Shown piece by piece: positions 37,340 through 48,060 of a stretch of DNA of 64,000 bases. Positions within the stretch are counted from its first letter, which is position 1, and the number at the start of each line of letters is the position of its first letter. Source of the stretch: Balaenoptera acutorostrata (Eukaryota > Chordata > Mammalia > Artiodactyla > Balaenopteridae); the NCBI RefSeq assembly GCF_949987535.1, contig NC_080067.1, forward strand, positions 51,458,910 to 51,522,909, read 5' to 3'. A model generated the notes under the pieces. That model was given only the letters and a program-made list of their open reading frames with translations, made no database searches and had not been told where the DNA came from. The position numbers were made by a program, and so were the translations under genes.

Positions 37340-37660
37340 TTCAAGGCAAAACAGGGATCTTGCACTGCACCCTCCAGGCTTTAACTTCAGCTGTGTCAGC
37401 TGAGAGGATTCTGATTCTGAATATAAAAATCTGATTCATAACGAGTTTGACACATGCTGCTTCAAAGAAGTGAGGGAGCCTCCAAGTCTCATTCAGAGCT
37501 GCAGCCGGCAACAATTTCATTTTTGCCTTATAAGTTGTTTTTCTTTCACCCTTTTGCTTAACAGAAACCAGAAAATGACTCTGAGTGGAGCTGCAGACAG
37601 CAACAGATGTATTACACATAAATATACAGAAACATACAGAGAGCTCTGGAGAATATAAGC
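37340..37660. other. Unrepeated interval with E-box pair, candidate conserved element
   Basis: This stretch matches no repeat I know and has more even base use than its AT-rich flanks. Two 'cagctg' E-boxes lie 9 bases apart (37388-37393 and 37397-37402). A 114-residue minus-strand frame (37341-37685) has no domain I recognise and no flanking splice pattern that persuades me. A noncoding enhancer is one possibility; chance is another. Confidence 0.25.
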
Positions 37661-38080
37661 TGGTGTGATCCACAAAATCTGTCAATTACATACAATTCAA
37701 TGCATAAAACAAAAACAAACATTACACTGATCTTGCCAATCATTATGAACAAAAGAGCTTTACCTCCCAAGTAATGATTACGAAAGTCTGTGAGACAAAG
37801 AGAAAATAAAATCCAAAAGTGGACTATTTCTACATAATAATAAAAGAATTGGCAGAGAATTTTTAACTTGGTAACTTTCCTCATACCCCTGCAGAGGCAT
37901 CTGATTTCTTAGTTGTACTGAATGTACTGATTATTTAAATATCTCAATATGATAACTATTGTTAGCTTAAAATTATCCCAGTTCTGTGTACAGTTCATTT
38001 CCCATGGCTTCAGTTCAATTTCCTTCATCACATCAATATCCTTTAAATGCAAAAATAGGTATGTCTAATTATTCATACTT
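37661..38080. other. AT-rich intergenic DNA, no gene seen
   Basis: No gene or named repeat supported. Confidence 0.5.
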
Positions 38081-38452
38081 TGTGCACTGTGGATTGAATC
38101 TTTGTGTCCCCCACCCCACCTAAATTTATATGTTGAAAACTTAATCCCCCATGTGATTGTACTTTTAGATGGGGCCTTTGGGAGGTGATTAGGTCATGAG
38201 ATCAGAGCCCCCTTGGATGAAATTAGTACTCTTGTAAAAGAGACCCCACAGAGCACCCTAGCCCTTCTGCCATGGGAGGTTAGAGTGGGGAGACAGCTGT
38301 CCATGAAGAAGCAGGTTCTCACCTGACACTGTATCTGCCAGAGCCAGTATCTCGGATTTCCAGCCTCCAGAACTGTGAGAAATCAATGTTTATTGTTTAC
38401 AAGCCACCCAGTTTGTGGTAATTTTGTTATAGCAGTCTGAACAACTAAGACA
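38081..38452 (+). repeat. MLT1A-type solo LTR
   Basis: Sense-order text: 'ggattgaatctttgtgtccc', 'tatatgttgaaaacttaatc', 'gcctttgggaggtgattagg', 'ccagcctccagaactgtgag' and 'agcagtctgaacaactaaga', ending in 'ca'. The LTR is essentially complete. Confidence 0.9.
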
Positions 38453-38837
38453 TTGTGAGTCCCAGTCAATATTTTATTTTCCACAAGAATGTTTGCTCTT
38501 TATGGCTCATGCAATATTACCTAATCATGACTCTGGCTCACATAAAGAAATTTTCTACTCCCATGTGTAGAAAAGGGAAAACATGTTTCATGAGGTAAGA
38601 AAATCCTTTTATAAGAATATAACTTATCTACTCCGACTCTACTTGAAATTCATCCTATTCCAGTATTTGGACTTTTAGTAGACCAATATTTAAAAGCTAG
38701 TTGCAATTAAAATAATTAAATTGTATTATTTAAACATTTAAAGTCATTTTAATGTTGGCCTTCAAAGAATATTAGTTTCAGTAATCTAGAAAATAGGTTA
38801 ATCCCAAACTCTTTATTACCTAGTAAAAACAGATGAA

Positions 38838-38871
38838 CATATATATTCATATATATATATATATGTGTGTG

Positions 38872-38947
<76 letters not shown>

Positions 38948-38949
38948 GA
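38838..38949. repeat. Compound TA/TG/GA microsatellite
   Basis: A TA tract with a short TG block, then about 30 GA units with one interruption, running directly into the left end of a mariner-type hairpin. The ORFs of Arg-Glu and Ser-Leu runs here are artefacts. Confidence 0.95.
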
Positions 38950-39016
38950 CCAAAAAGTTCGTTCAGGCTTTTCTAACATGTTATGGAAAAACCCGAACGA
39001 ACTTTTTGGCCAAACC
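38950..39016. mobile_element. Mariner-type hairpin MITE
   Basis: The left arm 'ccaaaaagttcgttcaggct' and the right arm 'ccgaacgaactttttgg' are inverted copies around the palindrome 'taacatgtta' (38974-38983). The stem is about 27 bases with few mismatches. The sequence matches the short palindromic derivatives of artiodactyl mariner elements (ARMAR1 type). No transposase is present. The outer 'ggtttgg' end is readable only on the right; on the left the GA repeat abuts. Confidence 0.85.
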
Positions 39017-40197
39017 CAATATGTACACAGACTGCTGTCTTTATGTAAATGTGTGACCATCTAAAATATTAATCAATTCAAGCATATTGAGGAAAAAGTC
39101 TTTGTCATATTCCTTGTGCCTGTCATCATGCAAGGCAATATAGGAATTATCTAAATTAATGACGGATTGAAATAAAGGAAAACAATCAATCGACCTGTTT
39201 CTTTGGCTCAGTACATGAGGAAAAATTGTTGCTGAGACAAATAAATAACAAATTTTTAATTTAATTGAGTAAACTTTTCTTAATCCTTATAAAATTCTAA
39301 TTTTGGTGAGAACCTAATATTGATAAAATTCAATATCAAGAAAACAACCACCAGGTAAACAAATAACACTTTAAAAATGATATTAATAAATAATCCACAT
39401 AAAACTAAACTGCATTGTAATAGCACACTGGTCTTCCTGGATTGATGTGACTTTTCCTGTAGGAAGTCAAAAATATATATCAACAGTAAAGTGCCTGGAG
39501 GTCTCCATGAAATGCAAGTAGAATATGCATATAACAAAGTCCCAAAATGAAAATACAGAGCTTTATATTAATCAGTATGAATTATAACTTTAACTTGCAT
39601 TGTAATCTAAATAAGCAAGAGTGATGGGTTATGCAGGTGAGAGAGGAGTAAAAATTAATAATTTTCATTGAATCAATAAAACAATGGTATGAAATTTGGT
39701 AATTACTCAATTCTGAGACCAGAACATTGTAAGTATTAGATGCAAATTTTTGAGAAACTATGCATTGTATAGACTTCAATTTCTTGTATAGTAATATACT
39801 TTGCTCATGAATATATTTTCTTAGTTCTATTTCATATTTCTCTGTATCTTACTTATTTTGATCTTACTTCTACTTATTTTATTAATATGGGAATATAGTT
39901 CACACTATGATTTATGGAATGTTAGACTGTATATTTTGTGATGCATAGTTTTCTCACAGTGAGCAAACACTTCCTTGACTGGGTTTTGGTACCCCTGTTT
40001 CCATAACACAAAATCAAATCAAAACCAAAGGACACAATAGGATTTAACGCTAAATTAGAAATATTATCTACTCAAGCATTTTGAGGAATGACAAAGGGAG
40101 GAATAATTATAGAGTGTATTTATTCAGGAATTACTAGCTGATGATTAAAACCTTTCAATAGTCTGAATGATTCCCTGATGCCACAGTAATGTTAATA
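39017..40197. other. AT-rich intergenic DNA, no gene seen
   Basis: Frames of 65-85 residues at 39280-39779 on the minus strand have no recognisable domains. Confidence 0.5.
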
Positions 40198-41198
40198 TAG
40201 TAAATCCCCTACATATTAACAAGTTCCATTCTGAGAGCACTTTCATAAGTCCAATTTGTTCATAAGTCCAACAAAGTTAGCCTAGGTACCCAACTAAAAC
40301 AATTGGCTATATAGTACTGTAGTGTAATAGGTTTATAATACTTTTCACACAAATAATACATAAAAAACAAACAAAAAATAAAGAAAACATTTTTAATCTT
40401 ACAGTAAAGTACCTTGAAAAGTACAGTAGTACAGTACAACAGCTGGCATACAGGGGCTGGCCTCGAGTGAACAGGCAACAAGAATTACTGAGTGGAGGAG
40501 GGAAAGGACGTGGGAGATGGTAGAGCTGAAGGGTCATCAGCAATAGGAGACGGAAGGCAAGCTGCAGTTTCACTCACGCCTGACGTTAATGGCACAGGTT
40601 CTGGCTCTTTGTTGGATTCAATTCTATCTACCCTTTGGGTAGATATGTCTGGGTAGTAGCTCTTTTTTTCTCATCATAGATGACATAGTAGTGCTCGACT
40701 GCATTCTGAACAGCTGCTGCAACCTTCATGTACTGTTCTACATTTGGGTCCTGTGCCTCAAAAACTAACAGTGCCTCCTCAAATAAAGAAAATCCCCTTG
40801 CTATTTCCTGTGTCGTGAATCTTTTCAGTTCTTCAGTTACTTCTTCTTCCTCTTGTCTCTCTTTGTCTTTTCTCTGGGCCTCCAATTCCATCAGATCTTC
40901 ATTAGTAAGCTCCTCGTGTTGCACAGCAAGTTCCATCGTTATCGCTTGGCGCTTCTTAGCAATACCAGCTACATCACTGCTGCTTTTACACTTGCTTCTG
41001 GACATCCTGGGCTTGAAATAAAGATACTGTACCTCTGTACAGTACTGTACAGTAAAGTACACAGAAGCAGAGCCACTTGAGGATGCACACACGTGACAAT
41101 GTATGCCAGACGTGAACTAACTCGTGATTGGACAAGCAAACACATGTTCACATCTTTGAAAGTTCACAACTTGAAGGTTCATATGTAGGGATTTACTG
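40198..41198 (-). mobile_element. Tigger (pogo) transposon, internal-deletion derivative
   Basis: The ends are terminal inverted repeats: 'tagtaaatcccctacatatt' at the left and the reverse complement of 'cagtaaatccctacatatga' at the right. TA dinucleotides flank both (40196-40197 and 41199-41200), the Tc1/mariner-superfamily target. At 1001 bases it is well under half the length of an autonomous Tigger. It keeps both ends, the transposase start and the transposase C-terminal part. Repeated short 'agtacagta' motifs lie in both subterminal regions (40405-40440 and 41035-41060). Confidence 0.85.
40628..41005 (-). pseudogene. Tigger transposase remnant, DNA-binding and DDE parts missing
   Basis: From the ATG at 41005 the frame stays open for 125 residues. 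It begins with the Tigger start 'MSRSKCKSSSDVAGIAKKRQ', then jumps near residue 24 directly into the C-terminal family text (around 'EELTNEDLMELEAQ' and later 'FSLFEEALLVFEAQDPN'). The helix-turn-helix/CENPB DNA-binding region and the catalytic DDE domain are both missing. The product cannot be a transposase. The junction is in frame. Upstream in-frame codons extend the open frame to 41092, but the internal Met fits the family start. The tail after 'TTQTYL' leaves the family sequence and stops; more of the family's C-terminal text appears in another frame at 40307-40573, so a frameshift or small deletion is likely. Confidence 0.8.
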
Positions 41199-41453
41199 TA
41201 CCACAAAACAAACACCACGATCAAGGGGCCCTCTTCTGTTTTGCCTTTCTCTTCTGTCATTTACAAAGAGGGGTACTACAGATGAGAGACATAGCACCTA
41301 CACAGGTAAAATGAAATGTCATTGACATGATAGTAATATTACCTAAAGAAAAATATTTCACTTGAAGGAATATTTGACAGAAATGAGGATGAATATGATC
41401 TTTACATTTCTAATGGATTGAAAAAAATTAGCCCTTGTTTACTGCAAAGGTAA

Positions 41454-41947
41454 TGTAATGGTTAGTTTTATGTGTCAACATGACTGGGCTACAGGATGTC
41501 AAGACATTGATCAAATATCATTCTGAGTGTTCCTGTGAGGGTGTTTTTGGATGAGATTAACATTTAAATTGATAACGTGAGTAAAGAAGCTAGCTCTCCC
41601 TAATGTGTGTGGGCCTTATCCAATCAGTTGAAGGCTTGATTAGAATAAAAAGGCTGAAATTCCCTCAAGTGAGAGACAGTTCTCCCTGCCTGACTGCCTT
41701 CAAATGGAAGCAACTGCTTTTCCTGGATCGTGAGTCTGCCGGTTTTCAGACTGGAACCACCCCATTGGCTTTCCTGGTTCTCAGGCCTCTGGATTTGGAC
41801 CGAAACTACACTATAGGCTCTCCTGGTCTCCAGCTAGCTGACTTGCCCTGAAGATCTAGGGACTTGTCAGCCTCTATACTGGCATGAGGAAATTTCTTAA
41901 AATAAATTTCTTTCCTATTGGTTCTGTTTCTCTCGAGAACCCTAACA
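41454..41947 (+). repeat. MLT2-type ERVL solo LTR
   Basis: It opens with 'tgtaatggttagttttatgt', continues through 'gtgtttttggatgagattaa' and 'ccttatccaatcagttgaag', and ends with 'attggttctgtttctctcga' and 'gaaccctaaca'. This is a known ERVL-class LTR in full order. AATAAA is readable near 41900. The 82-residue frame at 41603-41851 lies inside it. The subfamily is by eye. Confidence 0.8.
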
Positions 41948-41962
41948 GCTAGTATGAAATCC

Positions 41963-43065
41963 TTTCTATATTTTTTTCTTTTTTCTATTGAAGTATAGTT
42001 GATGTGTGATATTATATGTTACAGGTGTACAGTATAGTGGGACTCACGATAAAGGTTATACTCCATTTATAGTTATTATAAAACATTGGTTATATTCCCT
42101 GTCTTGTACAATATATCCTTGCAGCTTATTTTATACCTAACAGTTTGTACCTGTTAATCCCCACCCCTATATTTCCCTTCTCCCCTTTCCTCTCCCCATT
42201 GGTAACCACTAGTTTGTTCTCTATATCTGTGAATCTGCTTCTTTTCTGTTATATTCACTAGCTTGTTGTATTTTTTAGATTCCACATATAAGGGTTATCA
42301 TACAGTATTTGTCTTTCTCTATCTGACTTATTTCACTTAGCATAATGCCCTCAAGTCTATACACATCATTGCAGATGGCAAAATTTCATTCTTTTTTATG
42401 GCTGAGTAGTATTCCATTGTATATATAAACCACATTTCTTTATCTATTTATCTATCGATGGACACTAAGGTTGCTTCCATATCTTGGCAATTGTAAATAA
42501 TGCTGCTATGAACACTGGGGTGCATGAATCTTTTTCAAATTAGTGTTGTTGCTTTTTCTCGAATACATACCCAGGAGTGGAATTGCTGGGTCATATGATA
42601 GTTCTAGTTTTAGTTTTCTGAAATACCTCCATTCTCTTTTCCGTAGTAGCTGCACTAATTTACATTCTCACCAACAGTGTATGAGGGTTCCCTTTTCTCC
42701 ACATTCTTGCCAACATTTGTTATTTGTGGTGTTTTTGATAATAGCCATTCTGACAGGTGTAAGGTGATATATCATTGTGGTTTTGATTTGCATTTCCCTA
42801 ATGATTAGTGATGTTGAGAATTTTTTCATGTGCCTGTTGGACATCTGCATGGCCTCATGAAAAAATGTCTATTCAAGTCTTCCACCCACTTTTTAATCAG
42901 GTTGTTTGTTTGTTTTTTGATGTTGAGTTGTATGAGCTGTTTATATATTTTGGATATTAACACCTTACAGTCATATCATTTGCAAATATTTCCTCCCATT
43001 CAGTATTATGTCTTTTCATCTTGTCGATGGTTTCCTTTGCTGTGTAAAAGCTTTTACATTTAATT
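41963..43065 (-). pseudogene. L1 3' part (3' UTR and ORF2 end), antisense
   Basis: The plus strand reads as the reverse complement of a cetartiodactyl L1 3' UTR: 'attgaagtatagttgatgtg', 'accactagtttgttctctat' and 'ccacatataagggttatcat'. It then enters the region before it, towards the ORF2 C-terminus ('attgctgggtcatatgatag', 'ctgacaggtgtaaggtgata', 'gatttgcatttccctaatga'). It is 5'-truncated at about 43,065. There is no intact ORF2. The small frames at 42543-43063 are shadows. Confidence 0.9.
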
Positions 43066-44219
43066 TTAACCCTTGAAAGTCTACTGGGAAAAAGTTGCTA
43101 AATGCTGAATGTGTATATTCATTAGCCACTAAGTTAAGTAGATAAAAGCTAAAGTGTAACTGATGTTTATCAAAATTAATGCTATATTTACCTAGCAGCA
43201 CTCCAACTTTTTCTTCTCTTAGCAGCTCCTTAATCTATCATTATTATCCTTGTTCCTGTTGACCAAGGGTGTATGAGAGCATTTTTAGCCTCAGTGTTTT
43301 AGCTGTATAGTAATAAAGGGTACAATAGCAAATATAACTACTTTGGGACATTTTCTTAAGTAAAATATTCATTAACTTCTGAGCTACCTGAGCTCCTCCC
43401 TCCAGTCCAAGTACAAAAAGACCAGAGCTTTCCGCTGAGAGCAATCCTCGGGGAGCATGGAAAACGATCGACTGAAGTAAATACATAAAATAAAATAAAT
43501 CTTTACTAACATTTAGTATACAGGCTGATCCTGTGGCTTCCACTTGGTCCATATCCTAGATATCACACGTCATAGGGGTTGTGTGACGTCTCAAGAAGGA
43601 AAGGTAGAAGTTCTAGGGGAGGGAGTGCTTGACAGTAGCACCCTCACTGTTTCAGTTCTTCACTTGTAATTTGAGGGCTACCTATGCCTGGTTAAGTGGA
43701 TTTAGAAAGTATACTATTAAGTTTTAACTGAACTAACGCTCACAAAATAGGCAAATGGTTAAGAAAAGTTTCCTTCCAAGAAACCACAAGTTGAAAATAT
43801 CTCTGAAAATAAAAGCATACATGAACAAAAGGAAAATAATAATCTGATACGAGGCACAACTCTAATACAAGTGCTTCAGGCACAGTGAGGTTAAACAACT
43901 AATGATGTATTTAGAGTTGATGAAATGAGAAATTCCTATGGAAACTAGCTTAGTATGCATTTATAACCACTGTTGTTAACAATGAAAAATGAACATCACA
44001 TTGTGCCTCGAAATACCAGTAAATGATAAAGTTCTCATATCTGCATAATTTAAAAATGATTATTTTTAATGTAATCCTTTTCAAATTCTATCTTGTGGTA
44101 TCATTAAGCATATGGATAATAATCAATAAGTAAATAAATGGACACATATTGTGAATGTATGCTAATTTTAAGTGAATGAACCCATGGAATTATAGTAAAT
44201 TGAAAAGAGCACTGTTTTA
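43066..44219. other. Intergenic DNA, no gene seen
   Basis: 43,240-43,640 is less AT-rich and includes 'gtgtgacgtctcaag', which holds a TGACG half-CRE. The 102-residue minus-strand frame at 43244-43552 has no domain I recognise. I cannot assign the region to a gene or a named repeat. Confidence 0.45.
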
Positions 44220-44249
44220 GAAGTCAGTGTGCAAGACTGCACAGATGAC

Positions 44250-44530
44250 TACTGTTTATTTAGGTCTTAGCTCAAATGTCAAAGCATATAAATGCGAAGA
44301 TGCTTCCCTTGATCCCTCTATGTTAAGAAACATCCTAACGAAGTCAGTCTCTCTCACATTACTTCTTTCCTTCATGGGAACCTATGATTTTCTGAAATTA
44401 CCCTTTTCGTTTATTATAGAATGTATGTTTCATGCTGGTTTTTTTTGTTGTTTTTAGTCAATGCTCTTTTCCAATTTCAAGTACTCTGTCAAGCCAAAAG
44501 AAAACTATGTTTTGAATAAATGAATGCAAT
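44250..44530 (+). repeat. L2 LINE 3' fragment
   Basis: The text 'taggtcttagctcaaatgtc', 'gatgcttcccttgatccctc' and 'gtttcatgctgg' follows the L2 3' region in sense order, ending in 'ttgaataaatgaatg'. The 76-residue frame at 44227-44457 is an L2 relic, not a gene. Confidence 0.65.
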
Positions 44531-44989
44531 GATTTTTTAAAAGCTATGAGTATTTTCTGTTGTTTCTGCCAGTTTTATGAACGGAGGAAATCCTAATAAG
44601 TATCTACATATTTCTGTACTTTGGTTTACTCATTAGTTAAAAAAAAAAACGTTATCCTGGAATATGTCTAGGATAACACTGGTTTAAAATTTAAAGGAAT
44701 AAAATCTGACAGCTATTTTTAGTTTTAGACCTCTTTCATTCACTTCCTACTCACTTCTTGCACAGATCCCAGATCCTTAGCATATCCCTTTAGCAGGGTG
44801 AAATTCCAGAGGAAAGATCACATGTCTATATAATATAAATTGTACATCCTGTACATCTTGCAACTTCAGTGTGCTTATCTACATTTGTCTCCCTTTAAAC
44901 TGAGAAAATGTTAGGTCCTTCACACAAGAAGAGTGGTAATAATTTACAACTTTGTGAAACAAAACTTCCCATCAATGAAATGAACATCA
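44531..44989. other. AT-rich intergenic DNA, no gene seen
   Basis: A short inverted repeat with arms 'gttatcct' and 'aggataac' lies at 44651-44677. Nothing else is supported. Confidence 0.45.
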
Positions 44990-45190
44990 GATGAGCTCCT
45001 TGTTTCCATCGCTACGGAATAAAGAATCATGCCTGGTTTTGCATCTTCATTGTTTCCTGTGATTTGGCTGTCATCCAAAATGATTGACCAGTTGAACAAG
45101 CCCCTGACTTTCCACGAAGAGTGTTCAATCTAGCAAGTGGGAATTGAAAAAGAAAGCCAAATGTTTCAGGCTCAGCAAATTGTTTTAATA
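44990..45190. other. Unrepeated interval with MEIS/PBX-like motifs, candidate conserved element
   Basis: This is complex sequence without a repeat match. A MEIS-type core 'ctgtca' (45068-45073) lies 8 bases before a PBX-type 'tgattgac' (45081-45088). Clustering of these motifs is common in developmental enhancers, but motifs this short also occur by chance. No coding frame is seen. Confidence 0.25.
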
Positions 45191-47493
45191 TTTTAAATTA
45201 ACCTTTATGCTACAAACAGAAGGGTGATTTAGGCTCTACCAATTTAAAAAATCTATTATAAAGGCAATGGTGAGGTAACAAGTATACACATATTATTGCT
45301 CACCAAAAATAATGGGAAAAAACCAAATAATTTTACCCTTTGAATCCTATAACAACAGACTGAAATAAAAATTAGGATATAAGACTCATGTATTGATGTC
45401 ATCAGAATATATTTAAAGAGCTGGTTTGTATGTCTTCATCTCAGATAACTTGATCCCTTTCCTTAGACTTTGCTATTCTGGGAAATCATTATTACTGTCA
45501 GAACAGCAATAATGAACTATTTGATTCATTACTTTTATTTATACTAAGGTGTTTTAGAGGTCACTGTTGTTTGGGCACATATTCATATGTTTTCCTATTA
45601 ACTGAAAGGATAAGTAAGATTGAATTATAATCACAGTTCTGCTTTTTGTTTTAAAAACAAATAATTCAGTCTTAATGAGCTTTCCTGAGTCTCAATAACA
45701 TCAATTTCTTCTCTATCATGAATAAATGTGAAAAAGGAATGTTGTATTTTTATAGAAATTAATCAAAAGCTTTATATTGAGTTTATAGAAGAATAGATGT
45801 TTATTTATAACTTAAAAATTTTTATTTGGTCCTTGCATGAAAGACTTCTTTTGAAAATAACTGAAGTGTATATTTACCTTTTATATTCCTAATGGAGGTA
45901 ACTATAATTAATAGAGCACTGATAATAACCAATTGAGAAAATGACTTCCAAGAAATTGGGTTCAAAATATCTAAGCTCTAATAACATATGGGTCTTAGTT
46001 TACATAATTTTATGGCTTCATAGTCATATAGTCTTATAGCTAAATTATATTTATTTTTATTATACCACATCCTGCTATTATTTTAATCAATGTAAGTACA
46101 ATTCTAGTGAGTATTACAAAATATATCTTATTTCATTACCACATCAAAAATCATTACAAGTACATGATCATCAAAATTGATCATTTCTAACAACAGGAGT
46201 AAGGCATCTAAATAGAAAAGTGTTGGAATGCATTTAATACAATGATACGTCTCAAAGTATCGACTATGAATCTTGATATCTAGGTTTTGCAAAGTGAAAC
46301 ATGTCCCATCAAATAATTAAAAATATGAATATATACAGAAACTAAATATACACACACACACAAGGAGACATATACACTAAAATTTGGTGATTATCTAGGG
46401 TCCACATGTCATAGGTGTTATATAAAAGTAAACAATGAATAATAAATTTGAAAATTTATAAAAATTCTGTAATTAAAGCCTTAATGTGGATTTTTTTCCT
46501 CAAAACTTTCTATTACTTTATTGGCATCAATATTTTAATTAAAAATGTGTAAATTTAAGTTCATAATGTCAGAGTTTCATTTGGTTATGGTGCCAATCTT
46601 AACAAGTAAAATGGATCAACTGTATATCTTTTTAGTTTCTGAGCCTCATAGATGCATGGAATAGTGCATGGAATAGCACCCATGGTAGTTACTCTACAAA
46701 TATTGAATAAATAAATTGTAGGTGAAAATATTTAAAATTCTAAGACTATCATTTTATAGTCTTTTTATATATTATTGATGGTTCTCAGTTTTTAAAAAGG
46801 AAATACTTTTTCTACTGTAGATCTAATAAGGCCATAAGTTCATTTCAAATCAGTGTTCTTTCTTGTATACAGGCATAATCACAAAGACTGAAATGTCAAT
46901 ATTTCTCTGAGTGCATCACCAATTTGATAAAGTTGATGCACAATGGACAAGGTTTGACCTGTCCAGATAATGGTTATAAGGATTCCAAAATGGATCTTTG
47001 TCATTGATTGGACCCTGAGAAACTTTGGATATTATTTTCTGAGTTTGTATTCTAATATAAGTATTCATTTCAGAAATCTACCAGTAGTTTGTTTTAAAAG
47101 CATAAAAATATTAATTATTATGCATATATTGCAGGAACTATGATTATGATGATCATGCCATCATCATCATCATCATGATTATCATCTGTTACTAAACACA
47201 TTAATGACTTATTGTCTCTATTTAATCAACTAATATTTTGAGAGCTATTTTCTAATATACTTCATTAAAAATTTCTTTAGCAATTTTATGCATTTAGTGG
47301 TTCTATAAAAACATGAGTTCTCTCCTTATTAGTTTTATTATTTATATTACTTTCATAGTAAGTTGTAATATTTTGTATTATAACTGTAGTTACTCCAGAT
47401 TTTTTTAAAATGTAGTTCTACATTTATATTCATTCTATACTCACTATCAAACTGTTAACTATATTTTCATTCTATTTGAAAGTTACAAGCACA
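45191..47493. other. AT-rich intergenic DNA, no gene seen
   Basis: It contains a 12-bp tandem repeat of 'tgcatggaatag' (46653-46676) and a short ATC repeat near 47150-47187. No gene or named repeat is supported. Confidence 0.5.
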
Positions 47494-48060
47494 TTGATTA
47501 GGGTTTCTGAGAATCAGACACCAAGATACTCTTCGGAATGCAAGATACTTATTGAGAGAAACATACAGGTCAGAAAAGGAGGGGTGATCAGACCTGAATT
47601 CTGTGAAGGATAGAGGGAAGGAAGAATTTCAGACTGTAGAACAGTTCAAAGAAAGTTTCAGTCAGACTGATGGGGAGTCCTCGAGCCTGTGTCATCATTT
47701 AGAAGAATCCCACAGTTTGACATGAATGTGCCTACGTTCTATCCCTGCCACATTCAGTTAATTTTGGGAAACTACTGTGGGAAACAGAGCTTCAAAGCTA
47801 ATGTGGTCCTGGATTCTGAGTGCAGTACCTGAGGCTATCAGTCATGGTCCCTGCAGTGTAAGATATGAGACGGGCATTTGCATGATCACCACAGTCCACC
47901 CTACTTCTCTGTTCCTGCTGAGGAACAGCTCCTTATAGTGGCTTCTCTTCGTAAGAGAAGTTAGTGGCATGAACTATAGTCCCCACTGATGCAGTTGATC
48001 TCTGGGATACACTGGCACTGATCATCTTCCTCCTGTCAAATTAATTAAACAGAGAAGCCA
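47494..48060. repeat. Possible ERVL-type LTR remnant
   Basis: The opening 'attagggtttctgagaatca' and 'agatacttattgagagaaac' resembles the 'tttctgagaagcag...tatttattgagaga' opening of old ERVL-class LTRs. The sequence is moderately GC with no ORF. A similar opening occurs near 32,755 ('ccctagaagtcagaatctaa'). The family is unassigned. Confidence 0.35.

Noticed and set aside
38749..39060. 103-residue minus-strand ORF with Ser-Leu and Tyr-Ile runs
   Set aside because: It is produced by the TA/GA microsatellite and the mariner hairpin.
44651..44677. Inverted repeat 'gttatcct'/'aggataac' as a MITE or terminator
   Set aside because: The arms are only 8-10 bases with no element body, target duplication or T-tract; chance is sufficient.
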